Assembly (NCBI GenBank): GCA_040766985.1
Contig: JAXGPL010000025.1
Location: 1-29,682 of the forward strand
Direction of reading: 5' to 3'
DNA length: 29,682 bases
Source of the DNA: JAXGPL01 sp040766985
Lineage (GTDB): Bacteria; Bacillota; Sulfobacillia; JAUYEG01
Both the position numbers and the translations under genes were made by a program. Below the pieces are notes generated by a model. That model searched no databases, was not told the origin of the DNA, and saw nothing but the letters and a program-made list of their open reading frames with translations. The stretch's first letter is position 1. Every line of letters begins with the position of its first letter. Below, piece by piece: positions 9,173 through 17,403 of the stretch.

Positions 9173-9278
9173 CCGGATCGTGGAAGGCTCCCTCGCTGTT
9201 TGACGTAGCGCGCGCAGGCGAATAATAAGCCGGGATCGCCAGTCGAGCCAAACCTGACGAACGGTCCAGAGTATTGAG

Positions 9279-9333
9279 CAACCGGGGCTGCCTCGCATTG
9301 GGCAGGGCTGATGCGAGGCGGCGGCCCCGGTTG
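9279..9333 (+). promoter_or_regulatory. Long two-part hairpin between efp and the next gene
   Basis: The 197 bases between efp and the following gene hold a strong hairpin. An outer 10-bp stem (9279-9288 with 9324-9333) and an inner 8-bp stem (9291-9298 with 9311-9318) are separated by a small asymmetric bulge, with a 12-base loop. No U-tract follows, and a good ribosome site (aaggag) lies about 23 bases downstream. It may be a terminator of efp, an attenuator or a structured leader; I do not recognise it as a known riboswitch. Confidence 0.5.
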
Positions 9334-9369
9334 CACGTCTTGACGCCACGCGCGAAAGGAGCCTCGACC

Positions 9370-9888
9370 ATGACCGATCGTCGCAGCAAGGTCGCTTATC
9401 TACGGGGTTTGTCCGATGGACTTGAGCTCGACACCACCAGCAAAGAGGGCCGCCTGATCGCCGAGTTGCTCGGGATCGTCGGGGAAATGGCCGACAGCAT
9501 TGCATCGCTCGCATCCGGGCAGGAAGAACTGGAGACCTACGTCGACGTCCTCGACACGGACTTGCAGGACCTCGAGGATGAGGTCTTCGGCGACGACGAA
9601 ACGGAACTGGAAGACGCGGCTGCAAGAGCCCTGCCGTATGGGGAGCCCCTCGGCTCGGCCGGCCTGATCGCTGACTGTTACGTGTGCCCCAACTGCGGGG
9701 GGATGGTTTCGCGGGAGCTCGCGGAAGATGATCCCACGGTCGAGACGTCTGCCTCGGAAGGCACAATCCTCACCAGGTTGGTCTGCCCCGAGTGCCACAC
9801 CGTGTTCCACAGCACCGAGCCCGGTACTGCCACCTACATCGATTCCGAGGACGAACTCACCGACCTGGCCCATCAGGCAAAGGAATAG
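9370..9888 (+). CDS. CD1247 N-terminal domain-like protein with zinc ribbon
   Basis: A 172-residue protein of the clostridial family named after CD1247, found between efp and spoIIIAA in many Clostridia. The N-terminal part (KVAYLRGLSDGLELD) is a short helical domain, followed by an acidic heptad-like stretch (residues about 40-80) that may form a coiled coil. The C-terminal half has two CxxC knuckles, CPNCGG and CPECHTVF, consistent with a structural zinc ribbon. Function is unknown. ATG 9370 follows gaaaggag; an upstream in-frame extension would run through the hairpin at 9279-9333 and is unlikely. Confidence 0.8.
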   Translation: MTDRRSKVAYLRGLSDGLELDTTSKEGRLIAELLGIVGEMADSIASLASGQEELETYVDVLDTDLQDLEDEVFGDDETELEDAAARALPYGEPLGSAGLIADCYVCPNCGGMVSRELAEDDPTVETSASEGTILTRLVCPECHTVFHSTEPGTATYIDSEDELTDLAHQAKE

Positions 9889-9907
9889 CCGCATCCGGCC
9901 CTTCCCA

Positions 9908-9941
9908 AGCCCGCGGCCGTCCTCGCCGGCGGCCGCGGGCT
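9908..9941 (+). terminator. Hairpin terminator before spoIIIA
   Basis: A perfect 12-bp GC-only-centred stem (9908-9919 with 9930-9941) with a 10-base loop lies 20 bases after the preceding stop codon. It separates the efp region from the spoIIIA operon. It is followed by caagttataaa, not a U-tract. Confidence 0.7.
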
Positions 9942-10015
9942 CAAGTTATAAACCCACCCTTGTCCCTATATCCTCTATTGAAGTTGTACAGGCCCACGAT
10001 GGAGGAGGGACGGTA

Positions 10016-11071
10016 GTGACCCTATCAATCGTCGTGCCGCCGCCCGCCGAGCTGGTCCCGTTCCTGCCTCCGCCCATCGGAAAGGCCATCGCGGCGATGC
10101 AGCGGGATATCTGGCAGTCAGTCGAGGAGATCAGGCTGCGTGCCGGCCGCCCGGTGTTGATGGTCTCACACCTTAAGCAGGCCTTCCTGGATCCCGACGG
10201 AAACCCGACCGCCACCGCCGGCGCCGCGCTGCAGTTCTCGGCCCGTGACGCGGCGCTGTTGATGGATTTGGCCACCGAGAGCTCCGCATATGCCCTGCAG
10301 GAGCAACTCGCTTCCGGTTACCTTACCCTTCCCGGGGGACACAGGCTGGGGATCGCGGGCCGGGCCGTCATCGACCGTGACCGCCTTTCCGGTCTCAGAA
10401 ACGTCAGCTACTTCTGCCTTCGCCTCGCCCGTGAGGTGCATGGCGCGGCCGACCGTATCCTTCCGGCCGTCATCGACCGCCCGTCGTCCAGGGTCCTCTC
10501 AACGCTGTTGGTTTCCCCGCCCCGCTGCGGCAAGACGACGGTTCTGCGGGATGCCATCCGGCAGCTGAGCTCCGGCGCAGGGGGCCTGGGACTCCCACCG
10601 CTGCAGGTGGCGCTGGTGGATGAGCGCTCCGAGGTCGCGGGAAGCCGCAACGGGATGCCGACACGTGACGTCGGGCCATGCACGGATGTTATGGACGCCT
10701 GCCCAAAGGCCCTCGGCATGTTTGTCATGTTGCGCGCAATGTCGCCCGACGTGCTTGCCACTGACGAGATCGGCCGCCCGGACGACGTTGCCGCGATTGA
10801 AGAGGCTGCTCGCAGCGGCGTCGCCGTCCTGGCGACCGCGCACGCCTGGGGAGTGGAAGACCTGGTGTCGCGTCCGGCAACGTTGCGCCTCCTTGCCGGT
10901 GGCCACTTCCGGCGTGTGGCCTTTCTCGATCGTTCGCACGGACCGGGGACCCTGGCCCGGGTGTGTGACGCACAGGAGATCTTCGCCGTCGCCGGGGTTC
11001 AGCGGCAGCGATCCCTCCAAAGGCGTCTCTTTGCCGCCCACCCGCCTGCGGAGCGGAGGGTAGTGCCGTGA
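10016..11071 (+). CDS. spoIIIAA: Stage III sporulation protein AA, secretion-type ATPase
   Basis: This is the presumed ATPase of the SpoIIIA-SpoIIQ channel that links mother cell and forespore during engulfment; it resembles type II/IV secretion ATPases. The 351-residue product has a Walker A motif SPPRCGKTT with K173, a Walker B-like VALVDERSE, and DVLATDEIGRPDD and ATAHAWGVEDL in the C-terminal RecA-like domain. GTG 10016 is preceded by ggaggaggga; the open frame continues upstream but would cross the terminator hairpin. Sporulation operons of this kind are controlled by sigma-E in Bacillus, but I see no convincing sigma-E promoter in the 74 bases between the hairpin and the start. Its stop overlaps the spoIIIAB start. 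Confidence 0.95.
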   Translation: MTLSIVVPPPAELVPFLPPPIGKAIAAMQRDIWQSVEEIRLRAGRPVLMVSHLKQAFLDPDGNPTATAGAALQFSARDAALLMDLATESSAYALQEQLASGYLTLPGGHRLGIAGRAVIDRDRLSGLRNVSYFCLRLAREVHGAADRILPAVIDRPSSRVLSTLLVSPPRCGKTTVLRDAIRQLSSGAGGLGLPPLQVALVDERSEVAGSRNGMPTRDVGPCTDVMDACPKALGMFVMLRAMSPDVLATDEIGRPDDVAAIEEAARSGVAVLATAHAWGVEDLVSRPATLRLLAGGHFRRVAFLDRSHGPGTLARVCDAQEIFAVAGVQRQRSLQRRLFAAHPPAERRVVP

Positions 11072-11586
11072 CCCTCTTCCGCGTTCTCATCGCCTCCCTC
11101 GCCACCGCGGCGTTTTACTGCTGCGGGCGCGAGATGGGGCTTGGGTACACCGACCGTTGCCGGGAGTTGCGGGAAATCGGATCGGCCCTCCGTGCCCTTG
11201 AAACCGAGATTGTCTACGGCCGTTCGCTGCTGCCGGAGATCTGCGGCCGGCTCGCCGCACGGGGGATGGGCATGGGGTCGGAGTTGTTCCGTCTCGTCGG
11301 CGAAGGGCTGGCTGCCCGCAATTCGGCTGCCGAGAGCTGGGCGGGCGCTATCGTGGCGATCGGCAGGCGATCCGCCCTGAACGCCGACGACCTGGCCGCC
11401 CTAGCGGCCGTAGGGGGGACACTCGGCCAAACCGACCCGGCTGATCAATCGGCGCACCTGACCCTCGCGCGCAAGGCCCTTGACGAGCGACTGGAGCTGG
11501 CTACGGCAGACGCCGCCCGGACCAGCCAGCTCTGGTCCTACCTAGGGCTCCTCGGTGGGCTTGGGCTCGTGCTCCTGGTGTTCTAG
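11068..11586 (+). CDS. spoIIIAB: Stage III sporulation protein AB
   Basis: A 172-residue protein with one membrane segment at each end: an N-terminal helix (LIASLATAAFYCCGREMG) and a C-terminal hydrophobic tail (LGLLGGLGLVLLVF), with a soluble helical part related to type II secretion GspF proteins. The family motif Y..R..EL..I..AL..LETEI.Y is clear (YTDRCRELREIGSALRALE). It starts at GTG 11068, four bases inside spoIIIAA. It is expected to sit in the mother-cell membrane facing the forespore. Confidence 0.93.
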   Translation: MTLFRVLIASLATAAFYCCGREMGLGYTDRCRELREIGSALRALETEIVYGRSLLPEICGRLAARGMGMGSELFRLVGEGLAARNSAAESWAGAIVAIGRRSALNADDLAALAAVGGTLGQTDPADQSAHLTLARKALDERLELATADAARTSQLWSYLGLLGGLGLVLLVF

Positions 11587-11639
11587 ACGGAAACCAGCCA
11601 CGCCGAGCGACAAAACCATGGGAGAGGGTAGACCACGCT

Positions 11640-11834
11640 ATGGAGATCGATGTCATCTTCAAAATCGCAGGTATCGGCATCTTGGTCGCCATCCTTACGA
11701 TCGTCCTGCGCAAGGCGGAGAAGGAGGAAATGGCCCAACTGCTGACCCTGGTTGGCGTGGTCGTCGTGCTGGGGATGGTGATCCGGATGATCACCGACCT
11801 GTTCAACACGGTCAGGGTCATGTTCAGGCTATAG
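11640..11834 (+). CDS. spoIIIAC: Stage III sporulation protein AC
   Basis: A 64-residue membrane protein with two hydrophobic helices (FKIAGIGILVAILTIVLRK and LLTLVGVVVVLGMVIRMI), joined by the charged KAEKEEMAQ turn that is typical of the family. Length is normal. A gggaga ribosome site lies before ATG 11640. Its stop directly abuts the GTG of spoIIIAD. The 53-base gap after spoIIIAB holds nothing recognisable. Confidence 0.95.
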   Translation: MEIDVIFKIAGIGILVAILTIVLRKAEKEEMAQLLTLVGVVVVLGMVIRMITDLFNTVRVMFRL

Positions 11835-12230
11835 GTGGTCCAGGTGGACATCCAACGCGTCCTTGCCTTCGCCGCGATTTCCCTGGTGCTGCTGGTGGTC
11901 CTTCGCCAGCAGCGGCCGGAGATCGCCGTGCTCGCCAGCCTGGCGGCCGGCGCGGTTCTCCTTGTAAGCACGTTGACCGCGCTGGCCCCCGCCCTGACCG
12001 TGCTATCCGACCTCGCGGTCAAGGCCAAGGTCGAGCATTACTACCTCGACACCGTGCTCAAGGTGATCGGGGTTGCGTACCTGGCCGACTTCGGGGCTCA
12101 GGTCTGTGAGGACGCAGGTGAGCGGGCGCTGGGCCGCAAGGTCGAACTGGCCGGCAAGGTCCTGATTATGGTCATGGCCATCCCGGTTGTCTCTGCTGTT
12201 CTCGAAGTGGTCCTGAGGCTGCTGCCGTGA
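11835..12230 (+). CDS. spoIIIAD: Stage III sporulation protein AD
   Basis: A 131-residue protein with about four membrane helices. Family landmarks are LRQQRPEIAVL near the N-terminus, HYYLDTVLKVIGVAYLADFG in the middle and CEDAGERALGRKVELAGKV towards the end. GTG 11835 is used here because it abuts spoIIIAC; GTG 11844 would also work and may have the better spacing. It overlaps the start of spoIIIAE by four bases. Confidence 0.95.
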   Translation: MVQVDIQRVLAFAAISLVLLVVLRQQRPEIAVLASLAAGAVLLVSTLTALAPALTVLSDLAVKAKVEHYYLDTVLKVIGVAYLADFGAQVCEDAGERALGRKVELAGKVLIMVMAIPVVSAVLEVVLRLLP

Positions 12231-13510
12231 TGGGGGGCTGCAGGCGGCAATTGCTGCCACGGTTGGCTCCTACGGGCGGGCGTCAGGAATTCCTCGGACG
12301 GCCGCCGGGGAGTCATCCACAGGACTTGTCCACAAAAGCTGCCGCCTCTCTGCAGGTGGCAGTAATTATCGCCCTGGCAATAGCAGCCGTCGTGCTGGCC
12401 GCGGGCACCCCGGCGGCTGCGGCCCCTGTCACTGAACTCCAAATCCCTGAGGCGCCCGTGGACGAGGTCGAGAGGCTCCTTGAAGGGCTGCGCAGGGAAC
12501 TCGGCGCCGACTTTCCGGGGATCGGGCTGCGCGACCTGGTGTCCTTGTTGCGTGGCGAGGGCGATGGGCCGGACCTGCGGTCGTTCGGCTCCGCGCTGGC
12601 GACGTATTTCGCCAAGGAGATCGTCGCCAACGCCACCCTCCTCGGCCGCCTTCTCGCCCTTGTGGTGCTGCTCGGCCTGCTGCTGGCGCTACGGTCGTCG
12701 TTCGGCGATGAATCAGTGGCGCAGGTTGCCTATTTGCTCGGGTGTATCGTCCTGGCGGGTCTGGCTATCAACGGCCTGCGGATCGCAGTCGAGGCGGCAC
12801 GCGAGCATGTCGGGCTGACCCTCGACTTCATGCGCGCGATCATGCCGGTCCTCCTCAGCCTCTTGATCGGCGTCGGGGCGGTCGTCACGGCGGGGCTCTT
12901 TTCGCCGTGGCTGCTGTTCGCGACCTACGCTATCGCCTCTGTCTGCAACGGGCTCGTTGTGCCAATGGTCATGGTTTCCGCAGCTTGCGAGGTCGTCAGC
13001 AGTCTCGGTACACAGGTCAAGGTCACCGGGGTAGCCTCTGTGCTGCGGCAGGTGGCCGTCACAGCCCTCGGCCTTTCGCTCACGCTTTTTCTTGGCGTGA
13101 TGACGGTGCAGTCCGCGGCCGGGTCGGTTGCGGACGGAGTAGCGTTCAGGACAGGCAAGTTTCTGGCCTCAAGCTTCCTTCCGGTCATCGGCAAGATGTT
13201 CGGCGACGCGATGGAGATGGTTGTGGGCGGCTCGCTCGTGCTGAAAAACGCCGTCGGAATCGCGGGCGGCCTTGCGGTGTTCGCCATGACCGCACTGCCC
13301 GCGCTGAAGATCGGCGCTGTGATCCTGATCTACAGGGTGGCCGCCGCCCTGGCGCAGCCTGTCGCAGGGCGGGAAATCGTTGCGTGCCTTGACGGCATCG
13401 CCAACTGCCTCGGCGTCGTCCTGCTCGCGGTTTGCGGCACGGGACTGGCCTGGTTCGTCAGCATGGTGATGATCATGGGCGCCGGTAACGCAGCGGTCAT
13501 GTTCAGATAG
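12227..13510 (+). CDS. spoIIIAE: Stage III sporulation protein AE
   Basis: A polytopic membrane protein of 427 residues with an N-terminal signal-like helix (about residues 45-65), a soluble external part (PVDEVERLLEGLRRELG) and then a run of seven or eight hydrophobic helices ending VMIMGAGNAAVMFR. It is regarded as a channel component of the SpoIIIA-SpoIIQ complex. GTG 12227 overlaps the spoIIIAD stop. The first 40 residues (GGCRRQLLPRLAPTGGRQEF) are not typical, so the true start may be further downstream. Two DnaA-box-like 9-mers fall in this N-terminal region (12313-12321 and 12326-12334), probably by chance. Confidence 0.94.
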   Translation: MMGGCRRQLLPRLAPTGGRQEFLGRPPGSHPQDLSTKAAASLQVAVIIALAIAAVVLAAGTPAAAAPVTELQIPEAPVDEVERLLEGLRRELGADFPGIGLRDLVSLLRGEGDGPDLRSFGSALATYFAKEIVANATLLGRLLALVVLLGLLLALRSSFGDESVAQVAYLLGCIVLAGLAINGLRIAVEAAREHVGLTLDFMRAIMPVLLSLLIGVGAVVTAGLFSPWLLFATYAIASVCNGLVVPMVMVSAACEVVSSLGTQVKVTGVASVLRQVAVTALGLSLTLFLGVMTVQSAAGSVADGVAFRTGKFLASSFLPVIGKMFGDAMEMVVGGSLVLKNAVGIAGGLAVFAMTALPALKIGAVILIYRVAAALAQPVAGREIVACLDGIANCLGVVLLAVCGTGLAWFVSMVMIMGAGNAAVMFR

Positions 13511-13521
13511 GGGGTTGTGGC

Positions 13522-14109
13522 GTGGATGCCTTCACACAATTCCTGGCCGGCTGGGCGCGCGAGATTATCGTGGTCGTCGGCCTCGCCGCGGTCGTGGAGA
13601 TCCTGCTTCCCCGGGGCGATTTCCGGCGGTTCGGCAGGCTTGCCATGGGGCTGTTCGTCCTGCTTGCCCTGACCAAGCCGCTGTTCGGGATACTGCAGGT
13701 CCCCGTGGCCCTGCCACCGGCGGCTGTGCAGGCACAGCGAACTGCCACCGGTTTCGTCTGGCAGGAAACCGCCCCGGAAGGCGCAGCCGCTCAGGCCTCG
13801 GAAAGGGCGCCGGCTTCCCTGGCCTCCCTCGTGGAAACGCAGATTGCCGGGTTGGCTGCAAGCGCGCTCGGCCTGGGGCAGCGTGACGTAGGCGTGACAG
13901 TGCAGCTGACCACAAAGGCCGCCGGCTGGCCCGGGGGCATCGACGGAGTCCGGATCAACGTGCTCGCGCGCCCAACGGCTGTGCTTGAAGGCTGCACCGG
14001 CGACGAGGCTGCAAAGCGGCTAGAGGAAGCGGCCCAGGCGCTCGCGGCCCAGATTGCGGCCATCTACCGCCTGGGCCCGGATGAGGTGCAAGTGATCATG
14101 CCCCGGTAG
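13522..14109 (+). CDS. spoIIIAF: Stage III sporulation protein AF
   Basis: A 195-residue protein with two N-terminal membrane helices (WAREIIVVVGLAAVVEILLP and LAMGLFVLLALTKPLFGIL) and a soluble C-terminal domain of the ring-building type (residues about 80-195), related to the folds of SpoIIIAG and SpoIIIAH. GTG 13522 starts 11 bases after the spoIIIAE stop, with a weak aggggg site. The frame is intact and the length is near the family norm. Confidence 0.92.
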   Translation: MDAFTQFLAGWAREIIVVVGLAAVVEILLPRGDFRRFGRLAMGLFVLLALTKPLFGILQVPVALPPAAVQAQRTATGFVWQETAPEGAAAQASERAPASLASLVETQIAGLAASALGLGQRDVGVTVQLTTKAAGWPGGIDGVRINVLARPTAVLEGCTGDEAAKRLEEAAQALAAQIAAIYRLGPDEVQVIMPR

Positions 14110-14124
14110 GGGGAGGGGGACGAG

Positions 14125-14856
14125 ATGGGCTTGTTGGGATTGTTCGGAGGTAACGCGCATAGGGTTGATGGGGGTCCGGGCCAGGCCTCGATAGGCTCGC
14201 GGCCGGCCCGGAGCAGCGCTGCGACGCGGTGGCTGGTGTTCGGCCTGGCGGCGATCGCGCTGCTCTGGGTAGCCGGCAGGGTTGGGATGGGCCTCACTGC
14301 GCTGGCGACGCCGGAGCGCGCCTTGTCCCCGACCGCGTCGACCGGCGCTTCGGGGACTGGTTCGTCGTCGACGACTACAGCGCACGGCGTTCTATCGAGC
14401 GGCGGTGTATCGGGAGGGGCGTATGCGTCCGGCACAGGCGACGCGGGCGGCGGCCGTGCGTACGAGCAGGCCATCGCCGCGGACCTTGAGCGCCTGCTGT
14501 CCAGCATCCAGGGCGCCGGGCAGGTCAGGGTGTCGGTTTCGCTGGCCAAGGGGCCGGCGTACGTGTTCGGCCACAACACGACCAACGACACCCGGACGAC
14601 CGAGGAACGCGACAGCGACGGGGCGACGCGCACGGTGCAGGAAGTGACGGCATCGCAGCAACCGGTCATCCTGCGCGATGGGAGCCAGGGCGAGCATCCC
14701 CTGATCGCCGAGGAGCAGCGGCCTGAGGTATCCGGCGTCCTCGTGCTCGCGCAGGGGGCCGGCGACTCAAGGGTGAGGCTCAATCTGGTCCGTGCCGTTC
14801 AGGCGTTGTACCCGCTGCCGACGCACCGGATCACGGTATTGACGATGGGGAGGTAG
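14125..14856 (+). CDS. spoIIIAG: Stage III sporulation protein AG
   Basis: A 243-residue protein with one membrane helix (WLVFGLAAIALLWVAGRVG, about residues 36-55), a low-complexity Gly/Ser/Thr linker (about 70-110), and the C-terminal ring-building domain starting AYEQAIAADLERLLSSIQG. In Bacillus this domain forms a large ring spanning the space between the two membranes. The C-terminus IAEEQRPEVSGVLVLAQGAG is characteristic. The start has a ggggga site, and spoIIIAH follows six bases after the stop. Confidence 0.93.
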   Translation: MGLLGLFGGNAHRVDGGPGQASIGSRPARSSAATRWLVFGLAAIALLWVAGRVGMGLTALATPERALSPTASTGASGTGSSSTTTAHGVLSSGGVSGGAYASGTGDAGGGRAYEQAIAADLERLLSSIQGAGQVRVSVSLAKGPAYVFGHNTTNDTRTTEERDSDGATRTVQEVTASQQPVILRDGSQGEHPLIAEEQRPEVSGVLVLAQGAGDSRVRLNLVRAVQALYPLPTHRITVLTMGR

Positions 14857-14862
14857 GGCGAA

Positions 14863-15450
14863 ATGATGGTGTTCCGTAGGCGGCGGCTCTGGTTCGCCGG
14901 CGGGGTTCTCGTAGTCCTCCTGTTATTGGGTTACTTTGCTCTGACCGACACAGAAGGTAGACTTGGGTATCTCTTGACGTGGATCCGGACCCGGCTGGGG
15001 CGGATCCGCTTACCAGGGAACGGGCGGCACCTAAGACGGCGGGGACGGGCGGGAGCACTGCTGCCACGATGGTACCTCTCTCAGGCGGCGGTGAGAGACG
15101 GCTCCCGCGAGCGACTTCTTTGCCGATTTCCGCCTGGAGTGCGAGCGGACGCGCGGGCAGCAGCTCGAGTACCTCCGTGAGATGATCAACAACACGAAAG
15201 TCGATGAGGCGTCACGCAAGTCGGCGGCTGACGAATGGCTTGAGCTGACCAAGCAGATCGGCAAGGAGCCTGAACTTGAGGGGTTGATCAAGGTCATTGG
15301 CCCGACTGCGTCGTCTTCGTCCAGGCCCAGTCGTGCACCGTGGTTGTCAAGGCCGACAAGCTTACCCAGTCCGATGCCGCGCGAGTCGGCGACATTGTGG
15401 TCCGGGGCACGGGCCTCGCGCCGCAGGCGATAAGCATATCGGCCAGAATC
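14863..15450 (+). CDS. spoIIIAH: Stage III sporulation protein AH, several frameshifts in this sequence
   Basis: SpoIIIAH binds forespore SpoIIQ across the intermembrane space and has a YscJ/FliF-like ring domain. The protein can be read in pieces: an N-terminal membrane helix (FAGGVLVVLLLLGYFAL) in frame 1 from ATG 14863; a Pro/Ala/Gly linker (DPDPAGADPLTRERAAPKTA) in frame 3; SDFFADFRLECERTRGQQLE and EMINNTKVDEASRKSA in frame 2; and CTVVVKADKLTQSDAARVGD back in frame 1. Shifts lie near 14977, 15095 and 15293. Residues match the family in order, so this is one gene with about three indels. The expected end ISARI falls near 15450; no stop follows there and the open frame runs on to 15654, so the stop may also be affected. 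Confidence 0.82.
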
Positions 15451-15673
15451 CGCACACCGGGCGGCGCTTACCTCGAGGAGATGTGGTGCGGCGCACCGGC
15501 AAGGGCCTGCCAAAGGTTCCCTTGCTTGCCCTGGGCGTGGCAGCAGTGGTATGAGTGTTATGTATTTACCGTCACCTCTTGGGGGCGGCCGTCGGGGTTT
15601 CCTTTGGCGCAAGTCAACCTTAGCCAGTGGTGGTACCGTATTGGGACGGATTGAGAGGTGAGGCCGGCGGAAC
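15451..15673 (+). other. Stretch with no confident gene between spoIIIAH and asp23
   Basis: In many Firmicutes accB and accC lie here; neither is present. One frame reads VRRTGKGLPKVPLLALGVAAVV and, past a TGA, VLCIYRHLLGAAVGVSFGASQP, which could be a short membrane protein broken by a sequence error, but I do not recognise it. A weak promoter-like pair (TTGCCC, 18 bases, TATGAG, around 15528-15560) may drive asp23-nusB. Confidence 0.3.
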
Positions 15674-16062
15674 ATGACGTGACCACCGGAGAGGAAGCAG
15701 TTCGGTCAAGATCGCCGACGAGGTCGTCGGCGTAATCGCCAAGACGCGGCCTCCGAGGTCGAGGGTGTCGCTTCTATGAGCGGCGGAGTAGTCAGCGGCC
15801 TAGGGAAATGCTGGGCAAGAAGAGTTTCTCCAAGGGCGTCAAGGTTGAGGTCGGAGAGAGACAGACGGCCCTTGACCTTTATGTGGTCATGGAGTACGGC
15901 ATCCGTATTCCCGAAGTGGCCCGCCGCGTGCAGGAAAACGTCAAGCGGGCAGTCGAAAGCATGACCTACCTGGAAGTTGTGGAAGTCAACGTACACGTTG
16001 CCGGGGTTTCGTTTCACACTGACGCCAAGGAAGAGGAGCTGCAGCCGCGGTTCCGCGACTAG
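15674..16062 (+). CDS. Asp23/Gls24 (YqhY) family protein, frameshifted in this sequence
   Basis: Small cytoplasmic protein of the alkaline shock family, associated with the membrane through AmaP in Staphylococcus and tied to lipid or envelope homeostasis in Bacillus (YqhY). Read across frames it gives VKIADEVVGVIAK, AASEVEGVASMSGGVVSGL, then KSFSKGVKVEVGERQTALD and IPEVARRVQENVKRAVESM, the standard core. Single missing bases are inferred near 15696, 15745 and 15803; the last 255 bases are intact. ATG 15674 follows gaggtgagg but soon hits a TGA, so GTG 15679 or a lost base must be assumed. With amaP, DUF2273 and nusB it forms a well-known Firmicutes cluster. Confidence 0.83.
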
Positions 16063-16130
16063 TTGCGCCGCGGGAAAGACGGAAACCGAGACCCCGCTTG
16101 GCTTTGCCGCTGCATTGGTGGTGGTGGCCA

Positions 16131-16669
16131 ATGGGCATTTTCGACCGCGTGATCCCGGTCGTCTTACCCTGGTCATGGCTGTGATCTCGTTCCTTTTCGT
16201 GGTTATGGCCGCGGTCGGGTGGCAGGCTGCTTGATGGGTGCAGGATCTGCTCTACGCGACGAGCGGGCGCTGGGTGGTCGGCATCCTCGCCGGGCTGTCG
16301 CTGGTTGTCAGCCTGAGGTTTCTTTACTTCGGCTTCAGGCGGGACAGGCCTGACCAGACGTTGATCCGTGATACAGATCTGGGCGAGGTCCGGATCTCCC
16401 TCTCCGCCGTCGAGTCGCTTGTGACCAGGGTCGCGCGCGGGCTCAAGGGCGTGCGCGATATCCGCGCCACCGTCTATAGCCACGAGGGCGGCATCGGCGT
16501 CCGCATCCGGGGTGTCGTCAGTCCGGAGGTTAATGTGCCGGACACCGCCCGCGAAATTCAGCAAGCCGTGACCGACTATACTAAAAACGTGGTCGGCGTG
16601 GCCGTCACCGAGGTCAAAGTCCTGGTCCAGAACATAACCAACGTGACCCGGTCAAGACGCGTCGAGTAG
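16131..16669 (+). CDS. amaP: AmaP family alkaline shock membrane protein, broken in this sequence
   Basis: Membrane anchor for Asp23-like proteins. The N-terminus MGIFDRVIPVV begins at ATG 16131; after an inferred one-base shift near 16165 the first membrane helix LVMAVISFLFVVMAAVGW follows, then an in-frame TGA at 16232-16234, then VQDLLYATSGR, the second helix WVVGILAGLSLVVSLRFLYF and a C-terminal Asp23-like domain with ISLSAVESLVTRVARGLKG. Two helices with a C-terminal Asp23-like domain are the family signature. The last 144 codons are intact and could alone be read from GTG 16238, but that form would lack the first helix; I favour sequence error. Confidence 0.8.
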
Positions 16670-16690
16670 CCGGAGGGGAAGGGAAGCCTG

Positions 16691-16924
16691 GTGTCTTTCC
16701 GGGAGATAGCACAGGAAGTCTGGGACAATCACCGGGGCAAGCTGCTCGGCACCCTGCTGGGGTTCTTCGTCGCTCTCCTGATCATCTGGGTGGGGTTTCT
16801 TTGGGCTGTGTTCATCATGCTATGTATGTCGATCGGCTTCTTTGTCGGTAAGCGGATGGACGACCACAAAGAGAATCTGGCGGAGGTCCTGGACAGGTTT
16901 CTGCCGCCGGGATCCACCGAGTGA
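16691..16924 (+). CDS. DUF2273 family small membrane protein
   Basis: A 77-residue protein with two adjoining hydrophobic helices (KLLGTLLGFFVALLIIWVGF and LWAVFIMLCMSIGFFVGK) and a charged C-terminus (KRMDDHKENLAEVLDRF). This matches the DUF2273 proteins regularly found beside amaP and asp23. GTG 16691 follows ggaggggaaggga. Function unknown, presumably part of the same membrane assembly. Confidence 0.88.
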   Translation: MSFREIAQEVWDNHRGKLLGTLLGFFVALLIIWVGFLWAVFIMLCMSIGFFVGKRMDDHKENLAEVLDRFLPPGSTE

Positions 16925-16979
16925 GCAGGTTTGCCGGACCGGCCGATGCCGAGACCGGTGGAGCGAGGGATAGCGGCTC

Positions 16980-17381
16980 TTGAGCAGACGTGCGGCTCGT
17001 GAACTGGCCCTCCGGGCCTTGTTTGCTGTCGAGCAAGGCAGGGCCGGGCCCGCCGAGGCGCTCGATCACGCCTCCCAGAGCCTCCCGCGGGCGCCGCGCG
17101 ACGGCTTTGCTGAAGACCTGGTCAACGGCACCGTCGGGCAGCTCGAGACCGTCGACGAAATCCTCACGCCACACCTTCATGGTTGGACGATGGCGCAGAT
17201 GCCGGCCGTCGACCGCAACCTGTTGCGCCTCGCCGCCTACGAGATGATCTACACGCAGGAGCCCGTCGCTGCGTTGATCAGCGAGGCGGTGGCCCTCGCG
17301 AGGCTTTACAGCACCCCCGAGTCCAGCCGGTTTGTCAATGGCGTTCTCGGCTCGCTCGCCAGGGACCTTGAAGGCGGCTAA
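16980..17381 (+). CDS. nusB: Transcription antitermination protein NusB
   Basis: NusB binds boxA RNA with NusE (S10) in rRNA antitermination. The 133-residue product is all-helical and shows the family pattern: RRAARELALRALFAVEQG at the N-terminus, LVNGTVG in the middle, MPAVDRNLLRLAAYEMIY and the end SSRFVNGVLGSLARDL. TTG 16980 is the best start, since the family motif begins directly after it. In Bacillus nusB is followed by folD, xseA, xseB and ispA; here a minus-strand gene and the NuoEFG-like operon are placed between nusB and folD. Confidence 0.95.
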   Translation: MSRRAARELALRALFAVEQGRAGPAEALDHASQSLPRAPRDGFAEDLVNGTVGQLETVDEILTPHLHGWTMAQMPAVDRNLLRLAAYEMIYTQEPVAALISEAVALARLYSTPESSRFVNGVLGSLARDLEGG

Positions 17382-17403
17382 ACGCCCGCCGTGGTGACTG
17401 CGG

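Noticed and set aside
12313..12334. Two DnaA-box-like 9-mers, TCATCCACA and TTGTCCACA, 13 bases apart
   Set aside because: Each has one mismatch to TTATCCACA, they lie inside the spoIIIAE coding region, and there is no AT-rich region or dnaA/dnaN context. Chance or a titration site is more likely than an origin.
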